This document shows, piece after piece, positions 1 through 8,609 of a stretch of DNA of 64,000 bases. The stretch lies in assembly GCF_014083985.1 (NCBI RefSeq), contig NZ_CP046907.1, forward strand, positions 1,654,001 through 1,718,000, read 5' to 3'. This stretch comes from Streptomyces sp. SCUT-3. GTDB taxonomy: Bacteria; Actinomycetota; Actinomycetes; Streptomycetales; Streptomycetaceae. The notes under the pieces are model-generated. The model worked only from the letters and a program-made list of their open reading frames with translations. It was not told the DNA's origin and searched no databases. Made by a program: the position numbers and the translations under genes. Numbering within the stretch: the first letter of the stretch is position 1; each line of letters opens with the position of its first letter.

Positions 1-528
1 GCGGAGCAGGCCGCGCAGCTCGTCGGGGGTGCGGGTGCCGAGCACCTTCACCCGGGTGCGCAGCCGGTCCACCAGTTCCTGGGTGGGTGCGACGCCGACG
101 TCCGCGGTGAGCAGGGTGTCCTCGATCTCCTCCCACGTGTCCTCGTCGAGGTGCTCGCGGGAGAGCAGGGAGAGCAGGCCCTTGCCGAGGGAGGTCTGGG
201 AGCGGGAGAGCCGGGAGCGCAGCCGGACCAGGCGGCCGGCGGTCGGTTCGGGGACCTCCAGCTCCGGGACCGGCAGCGGGGCCGGCGGGGCGGCCGGGGC
301 CGGCGGCTCCTCGACGACGACCGGCGCCCCGGGCAGCCCGACGTCCTCGACGGTCCGGCGGGGTTCCTCCCGCGGTGGCGCGGCCTCCTCGCCGACCTGC
401 GGCTCGGCGGGCGCGACCGGGCGCCGCGGGGGCGGCAGGGGCTTCCTGCGCCGGGTGGTGACCACCAGCGCGCCGGTCGCACCGATCACGACCAGGGCGA
501 TGACTGCGATGAGGATGACGATTTCCAT
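1..528 (-). CDS. ftsY: Signal recognition particle receptor FtsY, N-terminal part (cut by window edge)
   Basis: Only the first 176 codons are present; the GTPase NG domain lies outside the window. The protein begins MEIVILIAVIALVV, a hydrophobic membrane segment (about residues 3-24) followed by basic residues. A Pro/Glu/Ala-rich acidic linker (about 30-85) follows, then a helical N-domain start with SLGKGLLSLLS and the segment WEEIEDTLLTADVG, which is typical of actinobacterial FtsY. FtsY is the membrane receptor that docks SRP-bound ribosomes for co-translational membrane insertion. The ATG at 528 fits because the hydrophobic anchor starts at once. smc lies upstream on the same strand, the usual actinobacterial neighbourhood, but here a kinase and a sugar porter separate the two. 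Confidence 0.9.
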   Translation of the reverse strand, partial: MEIVILIAVIALVVIGATGALVVTTRRRKPLPPPRRPVAPAEPQVGEEAAPPREEPRRTVEDVGLPGAPVVVEEPPAPAAPPAPLPVPELEVPEPTAGRLVRLRSRLSRSQTSLGKGLLSLLSREHLDEDTWEEIEDTLLTADVGVAPTQELVDRLRTRVKVLGTRTPDELRGLLR

Positions 529-556
529 AACCCGTCCAGTATCGGCCACGCTCCCC

Positions 557-1207
557 TCATCGGGGCACTGCTCGCCATTCCCCGTGCGCCGTGTGGCGGA
601 CCACCAGGTCGGCGCGCTCCCTTCCCGCGGCCACCCGCCGCGCGTTGGCCTCGTCGGACTCGCGCACGAACCGCTCGGCCTCGGCGCGGGGCCGGCCGAA
701 CCGGTGGTGGCGTTCGACGAGCCTGCGCACGCGCTCCCCGTCGTCGAGGTCGACCCACCACACCTCGTCCAGCAGGGCGGTGACGCGGGGCCAGGGGTCG
801 TCGTCGAGCAGGAGGTAGTTCCCCTCCGTGATCACCAGCGGGGTCCGCGCGGGCACGGGGATGCTGCCGGCGACCGGCTGGTCCAGTTCCCGGTCGAAGG
901 CCGGGGCGTGGACGGTCTCCCCCTCCCGCGGGCTGCGCAGGCGTTCCAGGAGGGCGGCGTAGCCGTGCGGGTCGAAGGTGTCGGGGGCTCCCTTGCGGCC
1001 CAGGCGGCCGGTGCGGCGCAGTTCCGCGTCGGCGAGGTGGAAGCCGTCCATCGGCACCACCGCGGCCAGGTCGCCCAGGCGGTCCGCCAGGTGCCGGGCC
1101 AGGGTGGACTTGCCCGCGCCCGGAGGGCCGGTGATGCCCAGGACGCGGCGGCCCGGTGCGGCGGCGAGCCGGCGGGCCCGCTGTTCCAGTGACTGCGCTC
1201 GTGTCAT
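557..1207 (-). CDS. Nucleoside/nucleotide kinase family protein (PRK/uridine kinase-like P-loop kinase)
   Basis: 216 aa with a Walker A motif GPPGAGKST at about residues 26-34, then VVPMDGFHLAD, a segment typical of the uridine kinase/phosphoribulokinase/pantothenate kinase superfamily where the Asp helps bind substrate. The C-terminal half has the Arg-rich lid region (RVRRLVERHHRFGRPRAEAE). Family members phosphorylate a hydroxyl of a sugar or nucleoside with ATP; the exact substrate cannot be read from sequence. It lies 99 bp downstream of a sugar porter on the same strand, suggesting that the imported sugar may be its substrate (inference). A hairpin (1220-1249) separates the two genes, and the ribosome binding site is weak. 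Confidence 0.8.
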   Translation of the reverse strand: MTRAQSLEQRARRLAAAPGRRVLGITGPPGAGKSTLARHLADRLGDLAAVVPMDGFHLADAELRRTGRLGRKGAPDTFDPHGYAALLERLRSPREGETVHAPAFDRELDQPVAGSIPVPARTPLVITEGNYLLLDDDPWPRVTALLDEVWWVDLDDGERVRRLVERHHRFGRPRAEAERFVRESDEANARRVAAGRERADLVVRHTAHGEWRAVPR

Positions 1208-1219
1208 GGAACCAGCGTG

Positions 1220-1249
1220 CCCCGCCGTCCCGGACGGGGGACGGCGGGG
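1220..1249 (-). terminator. Hairpin between sugar porter and kinase
   Basis: Perfect 11-bp stem (1220-1230 with 1239-1249) and an 8-nt loop, GC-rich, no T tract. It lies 57 bp after the transporter stop and 12 bp before the kinase start, so it could end or attenuate transporter transcription. Confidence 0.45.
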
Positions 1250-1289
1250 GCACTCGGGCCGGGCGCTCGGGCCCGGGCACTCGGGCCGG
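1250..1289. repeat. Short tandem repeat, three units of 13-14 bp
   Basis: Units gcactcgggccgg, gcgctcgggcccgg and gcactcgggccgg follow each other head to tail in the sugar porter-kinase gap. No function is apparent. Confidence 0.5.
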
Positions 1290-1306
1290 GGCGGGCGCGG
1301 CGGGCG

Positions 1307-2734
1307 TCAGCCCATTTCCTCCAGCGCCTTGCCCTTGGTCTCGGGCACGTACTTCAGGACGAAGAAGAAGGACAGCACGGCGAAGACGGCGTACATCCAG
1401 TAGGCGCCCGACAGGTTCCACTCGGACAGGCTGGGGAACGTCACGGTGATCACCCAGTTGGCGATCCACTGGGCCGCGGCGGCGACGCCCAGGGCCGCGG
1501 CGCGGATCCGGTTGGGGAACATCTCGCCCAGGAAGACCCAGACGACCACGCCCCAGGACAGGGCGAAGAACAGCACGAAGACGTGGGCGGCGACCAGGGC
1601 GACCGCGCCCTGGGTGTCCGGGATGGTGATGTCGTCGCCGGTGCCGGTCTTGAAGGAGAAGGCCCAGGCGGCCACGGCCAGCGAGACCGCCATGCCGGCC
1701 GATCCGACCAGGGCCAGCGGCTTGCGGCCGACCCTGTCGACCAGGGCGATGGCGACGAAGGTGCCGACCAGGTTGATGATCGAGGTGGTGAGGCTGTAGA
1801 AGAGCGAGCCCTCGGTGTCGATGCCGACCGACTGCCACAGCGCCGACGAGTAGTAGAAGATCACGTTGATGCCGACGAACTGCTGGAAGACCGACAGCAG
1901 GATCCCGACCCAGACGATCGGCAGCAGGCCCAGGCGGTTGCCGCGCAGGTCGGACAGGGTCGGCTTGCGGTCGCTGCGCAGCAGCGCCTCGATCTCGTCG
2001 GCCCGGCGGTCCAGGTCCATGGTGTGGCCCTCGACCTCGCCGAGGACCTGCTTGGCCTTCTCCCTGCGCCCGACGGAGATCAGGTACCGCGGCGACTCGG
2101 GGATGGCCAGCGTCAGCAGGCCGTAGAGCGCCGCGGGGACGAACATGATGCCGAGCATCCACTGCCAGGCCTCCAGGCCCGCCAGTTCGTTGCGGGTCTC
2201 GCCGCCGGCCGCCTGCGCGACGGCGTAGTTGACCAGCTGGGAGATGACGATGCCGGAGACGATGCCCAGCTGCTGCAGCGAGCCGAGCCGGCCGCGGTAG
2301 GCCGGAGGGGCGACCTCGGCGATGTAGGCGGGGGCGATGACCGAGGCCATGCCGATGCCCAGGCCGCCGACGATCCGCCAGAAGCCGAGGTCCCAGACGG
2401 AGAAGGGGAGCATCGAGCCGATGGCGCTCGCGGTGAACAGCACCGCGGCGATCTGCATGGAGCGGATGCGGCCGATCCGGTCGGCGAGGCGGCCCGCGGT
2501 GGCCGCTCCGACGGCGCAGCCGAGGAGGGCGGACGAGACGACGATGCCGATCTCGGCGCTGCCCACGCCGAAGCGGTCCCGGATGCCGGTGACGGCGCCG
2601 TTGATCACGGCGCTGTCGTAGCCGAAGAGGAAACCGCCCATGGCGGCCGCCGCGGTGATGAACAGGACGTGGCCGAGGTGCTCCGGATGGGCCTTGCGGG
2701 CCTCCGGTTCGACCACCGGTTCGGGACTCGTCAC
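1307..2734 (-). CDS. Sugar porter family MFS transporter
   Basis: 475 aa, normal for 12-helix sugar porters. Family signatures are visible: GYDSAVINGA in helix 1 (about residues 37-48), the loop 2-3 motif GRLADRIGRIRSM, PESPRYL at the end of helix 6 (about 215), the helix 7 region SVFQQFVGINVIFYYSS (about 280-297), the matching motif DRVGRKPL (about 330) and the C-terminal signature VPETKGKALEEM. Such proteins are mostly proton symporters for hexoses, pentoses or polyols; the substrate cannot be decided. The gene begins with ATG or GTG after CAGGAG (5-8 nt). Its upstream region carries a perfect inverted repeat (2758-2800), a possible operator. The kinase downstream may act on the imported sugar. 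Confidence 0.92.
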   Translation of the reverse strand: MTSPEPVVEPEARKAHPEHLGHVLFITAAAAMGGFLFGYDSAVINGAVTGIRDRFGVGSAEIGIVVSSALLGCAVGAATAGRLADRIGRIRSMQIAAVLFTASAIGSMLPFSVWDLGFWRIVGGLGIGMASVIAPAYIAEVAPPAYRGRLGSLQQLGIVSGIVISQLVNYAVAQAAGGETRNELAGLEAWQWMLGIMFVPAALYGLLTLAIPESPRYLISVGRREKAKQVLGEVEGHTMDLDRRADEIEALLRSDRKPTLSDLRGNRLGLLPIVWVGILLSVFQQFVGINVIFYYSSALWQSVGIDTEGSLFYSLTTSIINLVGTFVAIALVDRVGRKPLALVGSAGMAVSLAVAAWAFSFKTGTGDDITIPDTQGAVALVAAHVFVLFFALSWGVVVWVFLGEMFPNRIRAAALGVAAAAQWIANWVITVTFPSLSEWNLSGAYWMYAVFAVLSFFFVLKYVPETKGKALEEMG

Positions 2735-2757
2735 GGGTGCTCCTGGGCGTGGGGTGA

Positions 2758-2800
2758 CCTTCGAGTGTCAGGTGGTTCTGCTCGTCTCACCACTCGAAGG
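2758..2800 (-). promoter_or_regulatory. Perfect 10-bp inverted repeat upstream of the sugar porter
   Basis: Arms ccttcgagtg (2758-2767) and cactcgaagg (2791-2800) are exact complements separated by 23 bp. Position just upstream of the transporter start suggests a regulator site; it could also form a hairpin at the end of the smc transcript, which stops at 2907. Confidence 0.4.
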
Positions 2801-2906
2801 CTTTGGAAACCTCCCAGAGGTTATTCGTTCATCTCTCGAAGCCGAAACCCGGCATTGACCATGGAAGACCAAGTCCGACGTTCACCGCGTGAACGTTCTT
2901 CGGGTG

Positions 2907-5900
2907 TCAGCGCAGTCGCTGACTGACCACCTTGGAGACGCCGTCCCCCTGCATGGAGACGCCGTAGAGTGCGTCGGCGACCTCCATCGTGCGCTTCTGG
3001 TGCGTGATCACGATCAGCTGCGAGGCGTCCCTGAGCTCCCTCAGGAGCCCGATCAGCCGCTGCAGGTTGGTGTCGTCCAGGGCCGCCTCCACCTCGTCCA
3101 TGACGTAGAACGGGCTGGGCCTGGCCTTGAAGATCGCTACCAGCACCGCGACCGCGGTCAGCGACCGCTCCCCGCCAGACAGCAGGGAGAGCCGCTTGAC
3201 CTTCTTGCCCGGCGGCCGCGCCTCCACCTCGACGCCGGTGGAGAGCATGTCGCCGGGGTCGGTCAGCACCAGCCGCCCCTCGCCGCCGGGGAACAGGCGG
3301 GAGAAGACCCCCTCGAACTCGCGGGCGGTGTCGTGGAACGCGGCGGAGAACACCTGCTCCACCCGCTCGTCCACCTCCTTGACCACCGCCAGCAGGTCCG
3401 CCCTGGTCCTGCGCAGGTCCTCGAGCTGCTCGGTGAGGAACTTGTGCCGCTCCTCCAGGGCCGCGAACTCCTCGAGCGCCAGGGGGTTGACCCGGCCCAG
3501 CCGGGCGAACGCCTTCTCGGCCGCGGCCAGGCGCCCCTCCTGCTCGGCCCGGTCGAAGGGACGCGGCCGGTTCCTCGGGTGCTCCGGGTCCTCGGGCAGC
3601 TCCTCCCCCGGGGCCGGAGGGGACGCGGGGACCGGCCGGTCCGGTCCGTACTCGGCGATCAGGGTCTCCGGTTCGACCCCGTGGTCCTCCAGCGCCTTGG
3701 CCTCGAGCTGCCCGATGCGCGCCCGCTTCTCCGCGCCCAGCACCTCGCCCCGGTGCACCGAGTCGGTCAGCGCGTCCAGCACCGCCTCCAGCTCGCGTCC
3801 CCGCGCCCGCTCCGCGGTGAGCTCCGCCTCGCACCCGGCGCGTTCGCGTTCGGCCGCGGCCCGGTCCTGTTCGGCCCTCGCCAGTGAGGCCTCGACGTGG
3901 CGGAGCAGGTTCTGCGCGCCCGCGGCCACGGCCCCGGCGACCGCCGCCTCCCTGGCCGCCCGGGCCCGGTGCGCCCGGGCGCGGGCGCGGGCCTCGCGCT
4001 CGGCGCGGGCGGCGCGGTCCAGGGCGTCGGCCCGGCCCGCGAGCGCCCGGACCCGCTCCTCGTGGGTGCGGACCGCCAGCCGCGCCTCGGTCTCGGCACG
4101 GCGGGCGTCCGCGCCCTCCTCGGCGAGCCGGTCGCGCCGCGAGGTGTCCGGCTCCTCGTGCGCGGGCGCGCCCCCGCCCCCGGCCTCCGCCTCCGCCTCC
4201 GCCTCCGCCTCGGCCAGTCTCCGGCCCAGCTCCCCGGCCCGCTCCTGCGCCTCCTCCAGCGAGGCCCGCGCGTGCTCCACGGCCGCCGCGGCCCGCTCCG
4301 CCTCCGCCTCCGCGGCGCGCGCCTGCCCGCCGAGCAGGCCCAGCTGCCGGTCGACCGCCGACTTCTCCTTGTCGGCACGCCGCCGGGCCCGCGCCAGTTC
4401 CTCGACGCGGTCCGCGCACCGGGTCCGCCGTTCCTGCGCCTCCTGCTGGGCCCGGGCGGCCGCGGCGCAACGCACGGCCAGCCGCCCGAGTTCGGCGGCC
4501 GCCTCGTCCACCGCGGCCCGGACCTCCAGCAGGCTGGGGGCGCCTGCGGACCCGCCGTGGGCGAAGTGGGTCCCCAGCACGTCGCCCTCCGCGGTGACCG
4601 CGGTCAGGTCCGGACGGGCGGTGACGAGCGCGCCCGCCTCCTCCAGCGAGGGCACCACCACGACCTTGTGCAGCAGCCGCCGCACCGCGGGCAGCAGCCG
4701 CTCCGGACCGCTCACCAGCGACGCCGCCCACAGCGCCCCGGCGGGCGGCTCCCCCGCGGGCCCCCCGTCGTCCGGGCCTCCGTCCCCCGGGCCCCCGTCC
4801 CGGGCCACCGCCGCGGGCTCCGGGGCCCGCTCCGCCGCCAGGATCAGGGCCGCGCGTCCCGCGTCCTCCTTGCGCAGCAGGTTCAGCGCCTCCACGGCGG
4901 CCTCCGGACCGGAGACCGCCACGGCGTCCGCCGCCGCACCCAGGGCCGCGGCGACGGGGACCTCGTGCCCGGGGGCGGCGGTGAGCAGTTCGGCGGCCGG
5001 CCCCAGCAGCCCGGTCAGGCGCTCGCCCGCGGCGAGCAGGGCGCCGCTGCCGTCCTTGCGGCGCAGCCCGAGGGCCAGTGCCTCGTGGCGGGCGGAGAGC
5101 GCGGCGTGCTCGCGCTCGGCCCGGGTGGCCTCCTGCCGCGCCTCCCGGTGCGCCCGCTCCGCCCCGGCCAGCTCCTGCGCGGCCTCCTCCAGCTCGGCCT
5201 CCAGGCCTTCGCCCCCCGCCTCGGCGTCCTCGACCCGGGCCCTGAGCTCCTCGTACTCCTCACGGGCCGCCTGCGCGCGCCCGGCCGCCTCGTCCCGCAC
5301 GGCACCGAGGCGGTCGGTCTCCGCCCGGGCCGCGGCCGCGCGGTCGCGCGCCGCGCCCGCCCGGGCGTGCAGCCGGGCCAGGCCCTCCCGCCGGTCCGCG
5401 GCCGCCCGCGCGGCCTCCCGGAGCCGGCGGTCCTCGTCCGCCAGGGCGTCCTCCAGGCCGGCCCGCAGTTCCTCGGCCTCCTCCAGTGCGGCCCGGGCCG
5501 CATCGAGGGCCTCGGCGAGTTCCGCCTCCTGCTCGCGGATCCGGGCCGCCTCGCACTCGGTCTCCTCGGGGTCGCGCCCGGGAGGACGCTCCCCGGACCC
5601 GACGCTGCTCGCGTGCCGCACACGCTGCCGGGCGAGTCCGACGGTGCCGTGCACCCGTTCGGCCAGCCGGGACAGCCGGTGCCAGGTGTCCTGGGTGCGG
5701 GCGAGCCCGGGGGCCAGCCGGGCGGCCCGATCCTCCAGCTGCGCCTCCCGCCGCCGGGAGGCGGCCAGCTCAGCCTCGGCCTCCGCCCTGCGGCGCTTGA
5801 GCTCGGCCTCGTCGGCGAGTTCGGAGCGCAGCGCCTCGCGCAGGGTCACCAGGTCGTCGGCGAGCAGCCGCAGGCGGGCGTCGCGCAGTTCCGCCTGGAC

Positions 5901-6551
5901 CACCGCGGCGCGGCGCGCGGCCTGCGCCTGCCGGCCCAGGGGTTTGAGCTGCCGCCGCAGTTCGGCGACGAGGTCCTGCACCCGGGTGAGGTTCGCCTGC
6001 ATGGCGTCCAGCTTCCGCAGCGCCTTCTCCTTGCGCTTGCGGTGCTTGAGGACGCCTGCGGCCTCCTCGATGAACGCCCTGCGGCCCGTCGCGTCGGCGT
6101 GCAGGACCGAGTCCAGCTGCCCCTGCCCGACGATGACGTGCATCTCCCGGCCGATGCCGGAGTCGGACAGGAGTTCCTGGATGTCGAGCAGGCGGCAGGT
6201 GTCCCCGTTGAGCCGGTACTCGCTGCCGCCGTTGCGGAACATCGTCCGGGTGAGGGTGACCTCGGCGTACTCGATCGGCAGGGCGCCGTCGCCGTTGTCG
6301 ATGGTCAGGCTCACCTCGGCCCGTCCGAGCGGGGGCCTGCCGGAGGTGCCGGCGAAGATGACGTCCTCCATCTTGCCGCCGCGCAGGGACTTGGCCCCCT
6401 GCTCGCCCATCACCCACGAGAGCGCGTCCACCACGTTGGACTTGCCGGAGCCGTTGGGCCCGACCACGCAGGTGATGCCGGGTTCGAAGCGCAGCGTCGT
6501 CGCCGATGCGAAGGACTTGAAGCCGCGCAGGGTCAAGCTCTTCAGGTGCAC
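2907..6551 (-). CDS. smc: Chromosome segregation protein SMC
   Basis: 1214 aa, standard length. The ATPase head begins at the N-terminus with Walker A GPNGSGKSNV (residues 31-40) and the Q-loop segment VGQGQLDSVLHAD. Long coiled coils follow, with a hinge near residues 480-640 (GLLGPAAELLTAAPGHEVPV and onward), a second coiled coil, and the C-terminal head with the signature LLSGGERSLTA and Walker B VMDEVEAALDD. SMC with ScpA/ScpB condenses and separates chromosomes. I chose the GTG at 6551 because the conserved start HLKSLTLRGFKSFA follows at once; the reading frame stays open upstream to 7070, but that stretch crosses the terminator and the 67-aa gene. There is an unusually Gly/Pro-rich insert near residues 590-605 (GGPGDGGPDDGGP). 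Confidence 0.97.
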   Translation of the reverse strand: MHLKSLTLRGFKSFASATTLRFEPGITCVVGPNGSGKSNVVDALSWVMGEQGAKSLRGGKMEDVIFAGTSGRPPLGRAEVSLTIDNGDGALPIEYAEVTLTRTMFRNGGSEYRLNGDTCRLLDIQELLSDSGIGREMHVIVGQGQLDSVLHADATGRRAFIEEAAGVLKHRKRKEKALRKLDAMQANLTRVQDLVAELRRQLKPLGRQAQAARRAAVVQAELRDARLRLLADDLVTLREALRSELADEAELKRRRAEAEAELAASRRREAQLEDRAARLAPGLARTQDTWHRLSRLAERVHGTVGLARQRVRHASSVGSGERPPGRDPEETECEAARIREQEAELAEALDAARAALEEAEELRAGLEDALADEDRRLREAARAAADRREGLARLHARAGAARDRAAAARAETDRLGAVRDEAAGRAQAAREEYEELRARVEDAEAGGEGLEAELEEAAQELAGAERAHREARQEATRAEREHAALSARHEALALGLRRKDGSGALLAAGERLTGLLGPAAELLTAAPGHEVPVAAALGAAADAVAVSGPEAAVEALNLLRKEDAGRAALILAAERAPEPAAVARDGGPGDGGPDDGGPAGEPPAGALWAASLVSGPERLLPAVRRLLHKVVVVPSLEEAGALVTARPDLTAVTAEGDVLGTHFAHGGSAGAPSLLEVRAAVDEAAAELGRLAVRCAAAARAQQEAQERRTRCADRVEELARARRRADKEKSAVDRQLGLLGGQARAAEAEAERAAAAVEHARASLEEAQERAGELGRRLAEAEAEAEAEAGGGGAPAHEEPDTSRRDRLAEEGADARRAETEARLAVRTHEERVRALAGRADALDRAARAEREARARARAHRARAAREAAVAGAVAAGAQNLLRHVEASLARAEQDRAAAERERAGCEAELTAERARGRELEAVLDALTDSVHRGEVLGAEKRARIGQLEAKALEDHGVEPETLIAEYGPDRPVPASPPAPGEELPEDPEHPRNRPRPFDRAEQEGRLAAAEKAFARLGRVNPLALEEFAALEERHKFLTEQLEDLRRTRADLLAVVKEVDERVEQVFSAAFHDTAREFEGVFSRLFPGGEGRLVLTDPGDMLSTGVEVEARPPGKKVKRLSLLSGGERSLTAVAVLVAIFKARPSPFYVMDEVEAALDDTNLQRLIGLLRELRDASQLIVITHQKRTMEVADALYGVSMQGDGVSKVVSQRLR

Positions 6552-6654
6552 CTCGACGACTCTACCGGCCGTCCCCGCGAGACCCCCGGTTTCACCGGCG
6601 GGTCGGAAGGGCAGATCACCTGTGGGCGACCGGCCCGGGAGGGGGCCATGAAGA

Positions 6655-6674
6655 AGGGACGCCGAAGCGTCCCT
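6655..6674 (-). terminator. UUCG-tetraloop terminator after the 67-aa gene
   Basis: On the minus strand this is an 8-bp perfect stem agggacgc/gcgtccct closed by the very stable loop ttcg, followed by ttcttc. It lies 53 bp past the stop of the small coiled-coil gene and before smc. Confidence 0.75.
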
Positions 6675-6726
6675 GCACATCCTCAAGCGGTGACGTTGCT
6701 CCCCGTCGCCCGCACGGGCGGGGAGA

Positions 6727-6930
6727 TCAGGTGAGCGCCGGCTCCGCCTGGTGCATGTCGATCCCGCTGAGCAGCGAATCGTCGCGCGACGCCGCAGCCA
6801 GCGCGTCGTTCTCGGCCTGCATCCGAACGATCTCGGACTCCAGGTCCTGAACGCGCTGCTGAAGGCGTCGCATCTCGGCGAGGAGTCGAGGGTCGGGGCC
6901 GCCGACGTAACCGAGAAGCGCCTTTGCCAT
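6727..6930 (-). CDS. Small conserved coiled-coil protein, unknown function
   Basis: 67 aa, starting MAKALLGYVGGPDPRLLAEM. Residues about 16-45 (RRLQQRVQDLESEIVRMQAE) show heptad spacing of Leu/Val/Ile/Met and should form a short coiled coil; the C-terminus is acidic and disordered. From memory, near-identical small proteins occur in many actinomycetes close to smc, but I do not know a function. It starts with ATG at 6930, preceded on the minus strand by a GGAGG-like sequence (gtggaggaccatc). It has its own strong terminator (6655-6674), so it is probably monocistronic and not co-transcribed with smc. Confidence 0.8.
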   Translation of the reverse strand: MAKALLGYVGGPDPRLLAEMRRLQQRVQDLESEIVRMQAENDALAAASRDDSLLSGIDMHQAEPALT

Positions 6931-7317
6931 GATGGATGGTCCTCCACGCTGAGTGACCGACCGTACGGAGCGGTAAGGTCATTGAGGGTGTCGCACCCGC
7001 CGTGTGCGCCATTGCCGCGGTTCCGAACGCCGAACGGCTGGGGTGCGCGGGGCTTCCAGCGTCTCACCAATTGGTTTGAGGGTCAACACGATCACGGCTC
7101 GCTCGACCGGACCGCCACTCCTCCGGCCGTGTGCGAAGGCCGGTGCGCGGGCCTGCTGCCACTGCGCGGGGCGGCCCGGGGGGCCGTGTCGATCATCCTT
7201 GGGACCGGAGTCAAGCACGGCCGACCCCTGGTTGGCAACCGTCCGCCGGTGCCTGCCCGGCGGGCATGACGCCGGCACGGAAACAGCAGGTCGCCCTCCG
7301 CTTGTGCGGCAGCCGGG
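6931..7317. other. Intergenic region between the 67-aa gene and acyP
   Basis: About 390 bp without a credible gene; open frames here lack family similarity. It contains the exact palindrome accaattggt (7066-7075), part of a looser inverted repeat ctcaccaattggtttgag, which could be a regulator site for the 67-aa gene. No tRNA or clear promoter hexamers were seen. Confidence 0.4.
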
Positions 7318-7599
7318 TCAGCGGATCGCGAAGCCGTCGTACCCCCCTCGCGGCTCACCCCACAGATCGGCGACGCCGTCGACCCTCCCCGGCGCCCCTC
7401 CCGTGCGCAGCTTCTCCAGCAGCAGTTCGCACCTGTCCCTGGGGCCCTCGGCCACCACCTGCACCCGCCCGTCCTCCAGGTTGGAGGTGTAGCCGGCCAG
7501 CCCGCCGATCTCGAGCGCCCTGGCCCTGGTCCACCAGCGGAATCCCACACCCTGCACACGGCCCCGCACCCAGGCGGTCAGCCGGACATTGTCGTTCAT
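7318..7599 (-). CDS. acyP: Acylphosphatase
   Basis: 93 aa, the usual size. The signature [18 protein letters not shown] (residues about 11-28) holds the catalytic Arg that binds the acyl phosphate, and [17 protein letters not shown] (about 36-52) holds the catalytic Asn. The enzyme hydrolyses carboxyl-phosphate bonds, such as those of acetyl phosphate or carbamoyl phosphate, in the cytoplasm. ATG start at 7599 with ATGAACGACAATGTC; no strong Shine-Dalgarno is seen. acyP between mutM and smc is a common actinobacterial arrangement, here interrupted by a CAP-domain gene and a membrane protein gene. Confidence 0.95.
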   Translation of the reverse strand: MNDNVRLTAWVRGRVQGVGFRWWTRARALEIGGLAGYTSNLEDGRVQVVAEGPRDRCELLLEKLRTGGAPGRVDGVADLWGEPRGGYDGFAIR

Positions 7600-7727
7600 C
7601 TCAGCACGCTACCGCGGGAGTTGCGGAGGCTCCGCAGCCGCCGTCCCCACACATGGCGTACAGTCCCCCGCCAAGGGATTCACCCGTTCGAGTGATCTCG
7701 AACGTCCGGTCACACGGAAGGCAGGAG

Positions 7728-8579
7728 ATGGGCAGCCACCGTCGCACCGCCCCGGTCCCCGAGCCCGCCGCGACGCCCCGCGGCCGGCGCGCGGCGCGCC
7801 GACGCGGAAGCCCGGTGCGCACCGGGCTGCTGGCGTCGTCCGCCGCTCTCGCGGCAGGAGCCGTGGGCATGGCCTCGGGGCTGATCCCCGCCCCCGGGGG
7901 AGAGCCGGGGTTCGGCCACTCCCTGGCCCGGCAGGACTCCGACGCCGTCGCGGGCGCCGACCGCTCCCCCTCCGCCCCGGCCGTCGTCGCCCCCTCGGCC
8001 CCTCCGGACCGGGGCCGGGCCCCCGCCGGCCGGGACGACAGGCGCGCCCCGGCCCCGTCCCCCTCCGCCTCCTCCCCGGGGCGGCCGGAGTCCCGGGAGC
8101 CGGAGAAGGCCGCCGCACCCACCAGGACGGCCCGGCCGGCGCAGGAGGCGCCCGCCCCGAGGACGCCGGGGGCGCAGGAGGCCTCCGGCCGGGACGACGG
8201 CGTCGCCGGCCTGCGGGCCGCGGTGCTGACCCTGGTCAACAAGGAGCGGGCACGGGCCGGTTGCGGGCCGGTCGCCGAGGACGGCGCACTGACCCGGCTG
8301 GCGCAGGGCTTCAGCGAGGACATGGCGCTCCGGAACTTCTTCGACCACGTCGACCCCGACGGCGACAGCCCCTGGGACAGGGCCGCCGAAAAGGGCATCA
8401 CCAACCTCGGCGGGGAGAACATCGCCCGGGGCCAGGCCGACGCCCGCGCGGTGATGGAGGCCTGGATGAACAGCCCCGGTCACCGCGCGAACATCCTCAA
8501 CTGCGACTACCGCACCCTCGGCGTCGGGGTGGAGACGGGGTCCGGCGGCCCGTGGTGGACGCAGAACTTCGGGTTCTGA
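7728..8579 (+). CDS. Secreted CAP-domain (SCP/PR-1-like) protein
   Basis: 283 aa. The start at ATG 7728 is set by a strong ribosome site (aaggcaggag directly upstream) and by the basic N-terminus followed by a hydrophobic segment (LLASSAALAAGAVGMASG, about residues 31-48), a signal peptide or anchor. A long Pro/Ala/Ser-rich linker (about 60-155) leads to a CAP domain (about 160-283): LTLVNKERARAGC, LTRLAQGFSEDMA, NFFDHVDPDG, GENIARG, VMEAWMNSPGHRANIL and the terminal WWTQNFGF. The CAP His and Glu cavity residues (FDH, GEN, GHR) are present. Bacterial CAP proteins are secreted; their biochemical roles are mostly unknown. The open frame extends upstream to 7131 but that part overlaps acyP on the other strand and is rejected. 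Confidence 0.88.
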   Translation: MGSHRRTAPVPEPAATPRGRRAARRRGSPVRTGLLASSAALAAGAVGMASGLIPAPGGEPGFGHSLARQDSDAVAGADRSPSAPAVVAPSAPPDRGRAPAGRDDRRAPAPSPSASSPGRPESREPEKAAAPTRTARPAQEAPAPRTPGAQEASGRDDGVAGLRAAVLTLVNKERARAGCGPVAEDGALTRLAQGFSEDMALRNFFDHVDPDGDSPWDRAAEKGITNLGGENIARGQADARAVMEAWMNSPGHRANILNCDYRTLGVGVETGSGGPWWTQNFGF

Positions 8580-8609
8580 CACCGCCGCGGGCCGGACGCC
8601 GCCCGCCGG

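Noticed and set aside
3127-6651. 1174-aa plus-strand open frame opposite smc
   Set aside because: Ser/Arg/Ala-rich mirror of a GC-rich gene; no family segments and no ribosome site. The smc frame is certain.
6552-7070. N-terminal extension of SMC to 1387 aa
   Set aside because: It would run through the UUCG terminator and overlap the 67-aa gene; the conserved start is at 6551.
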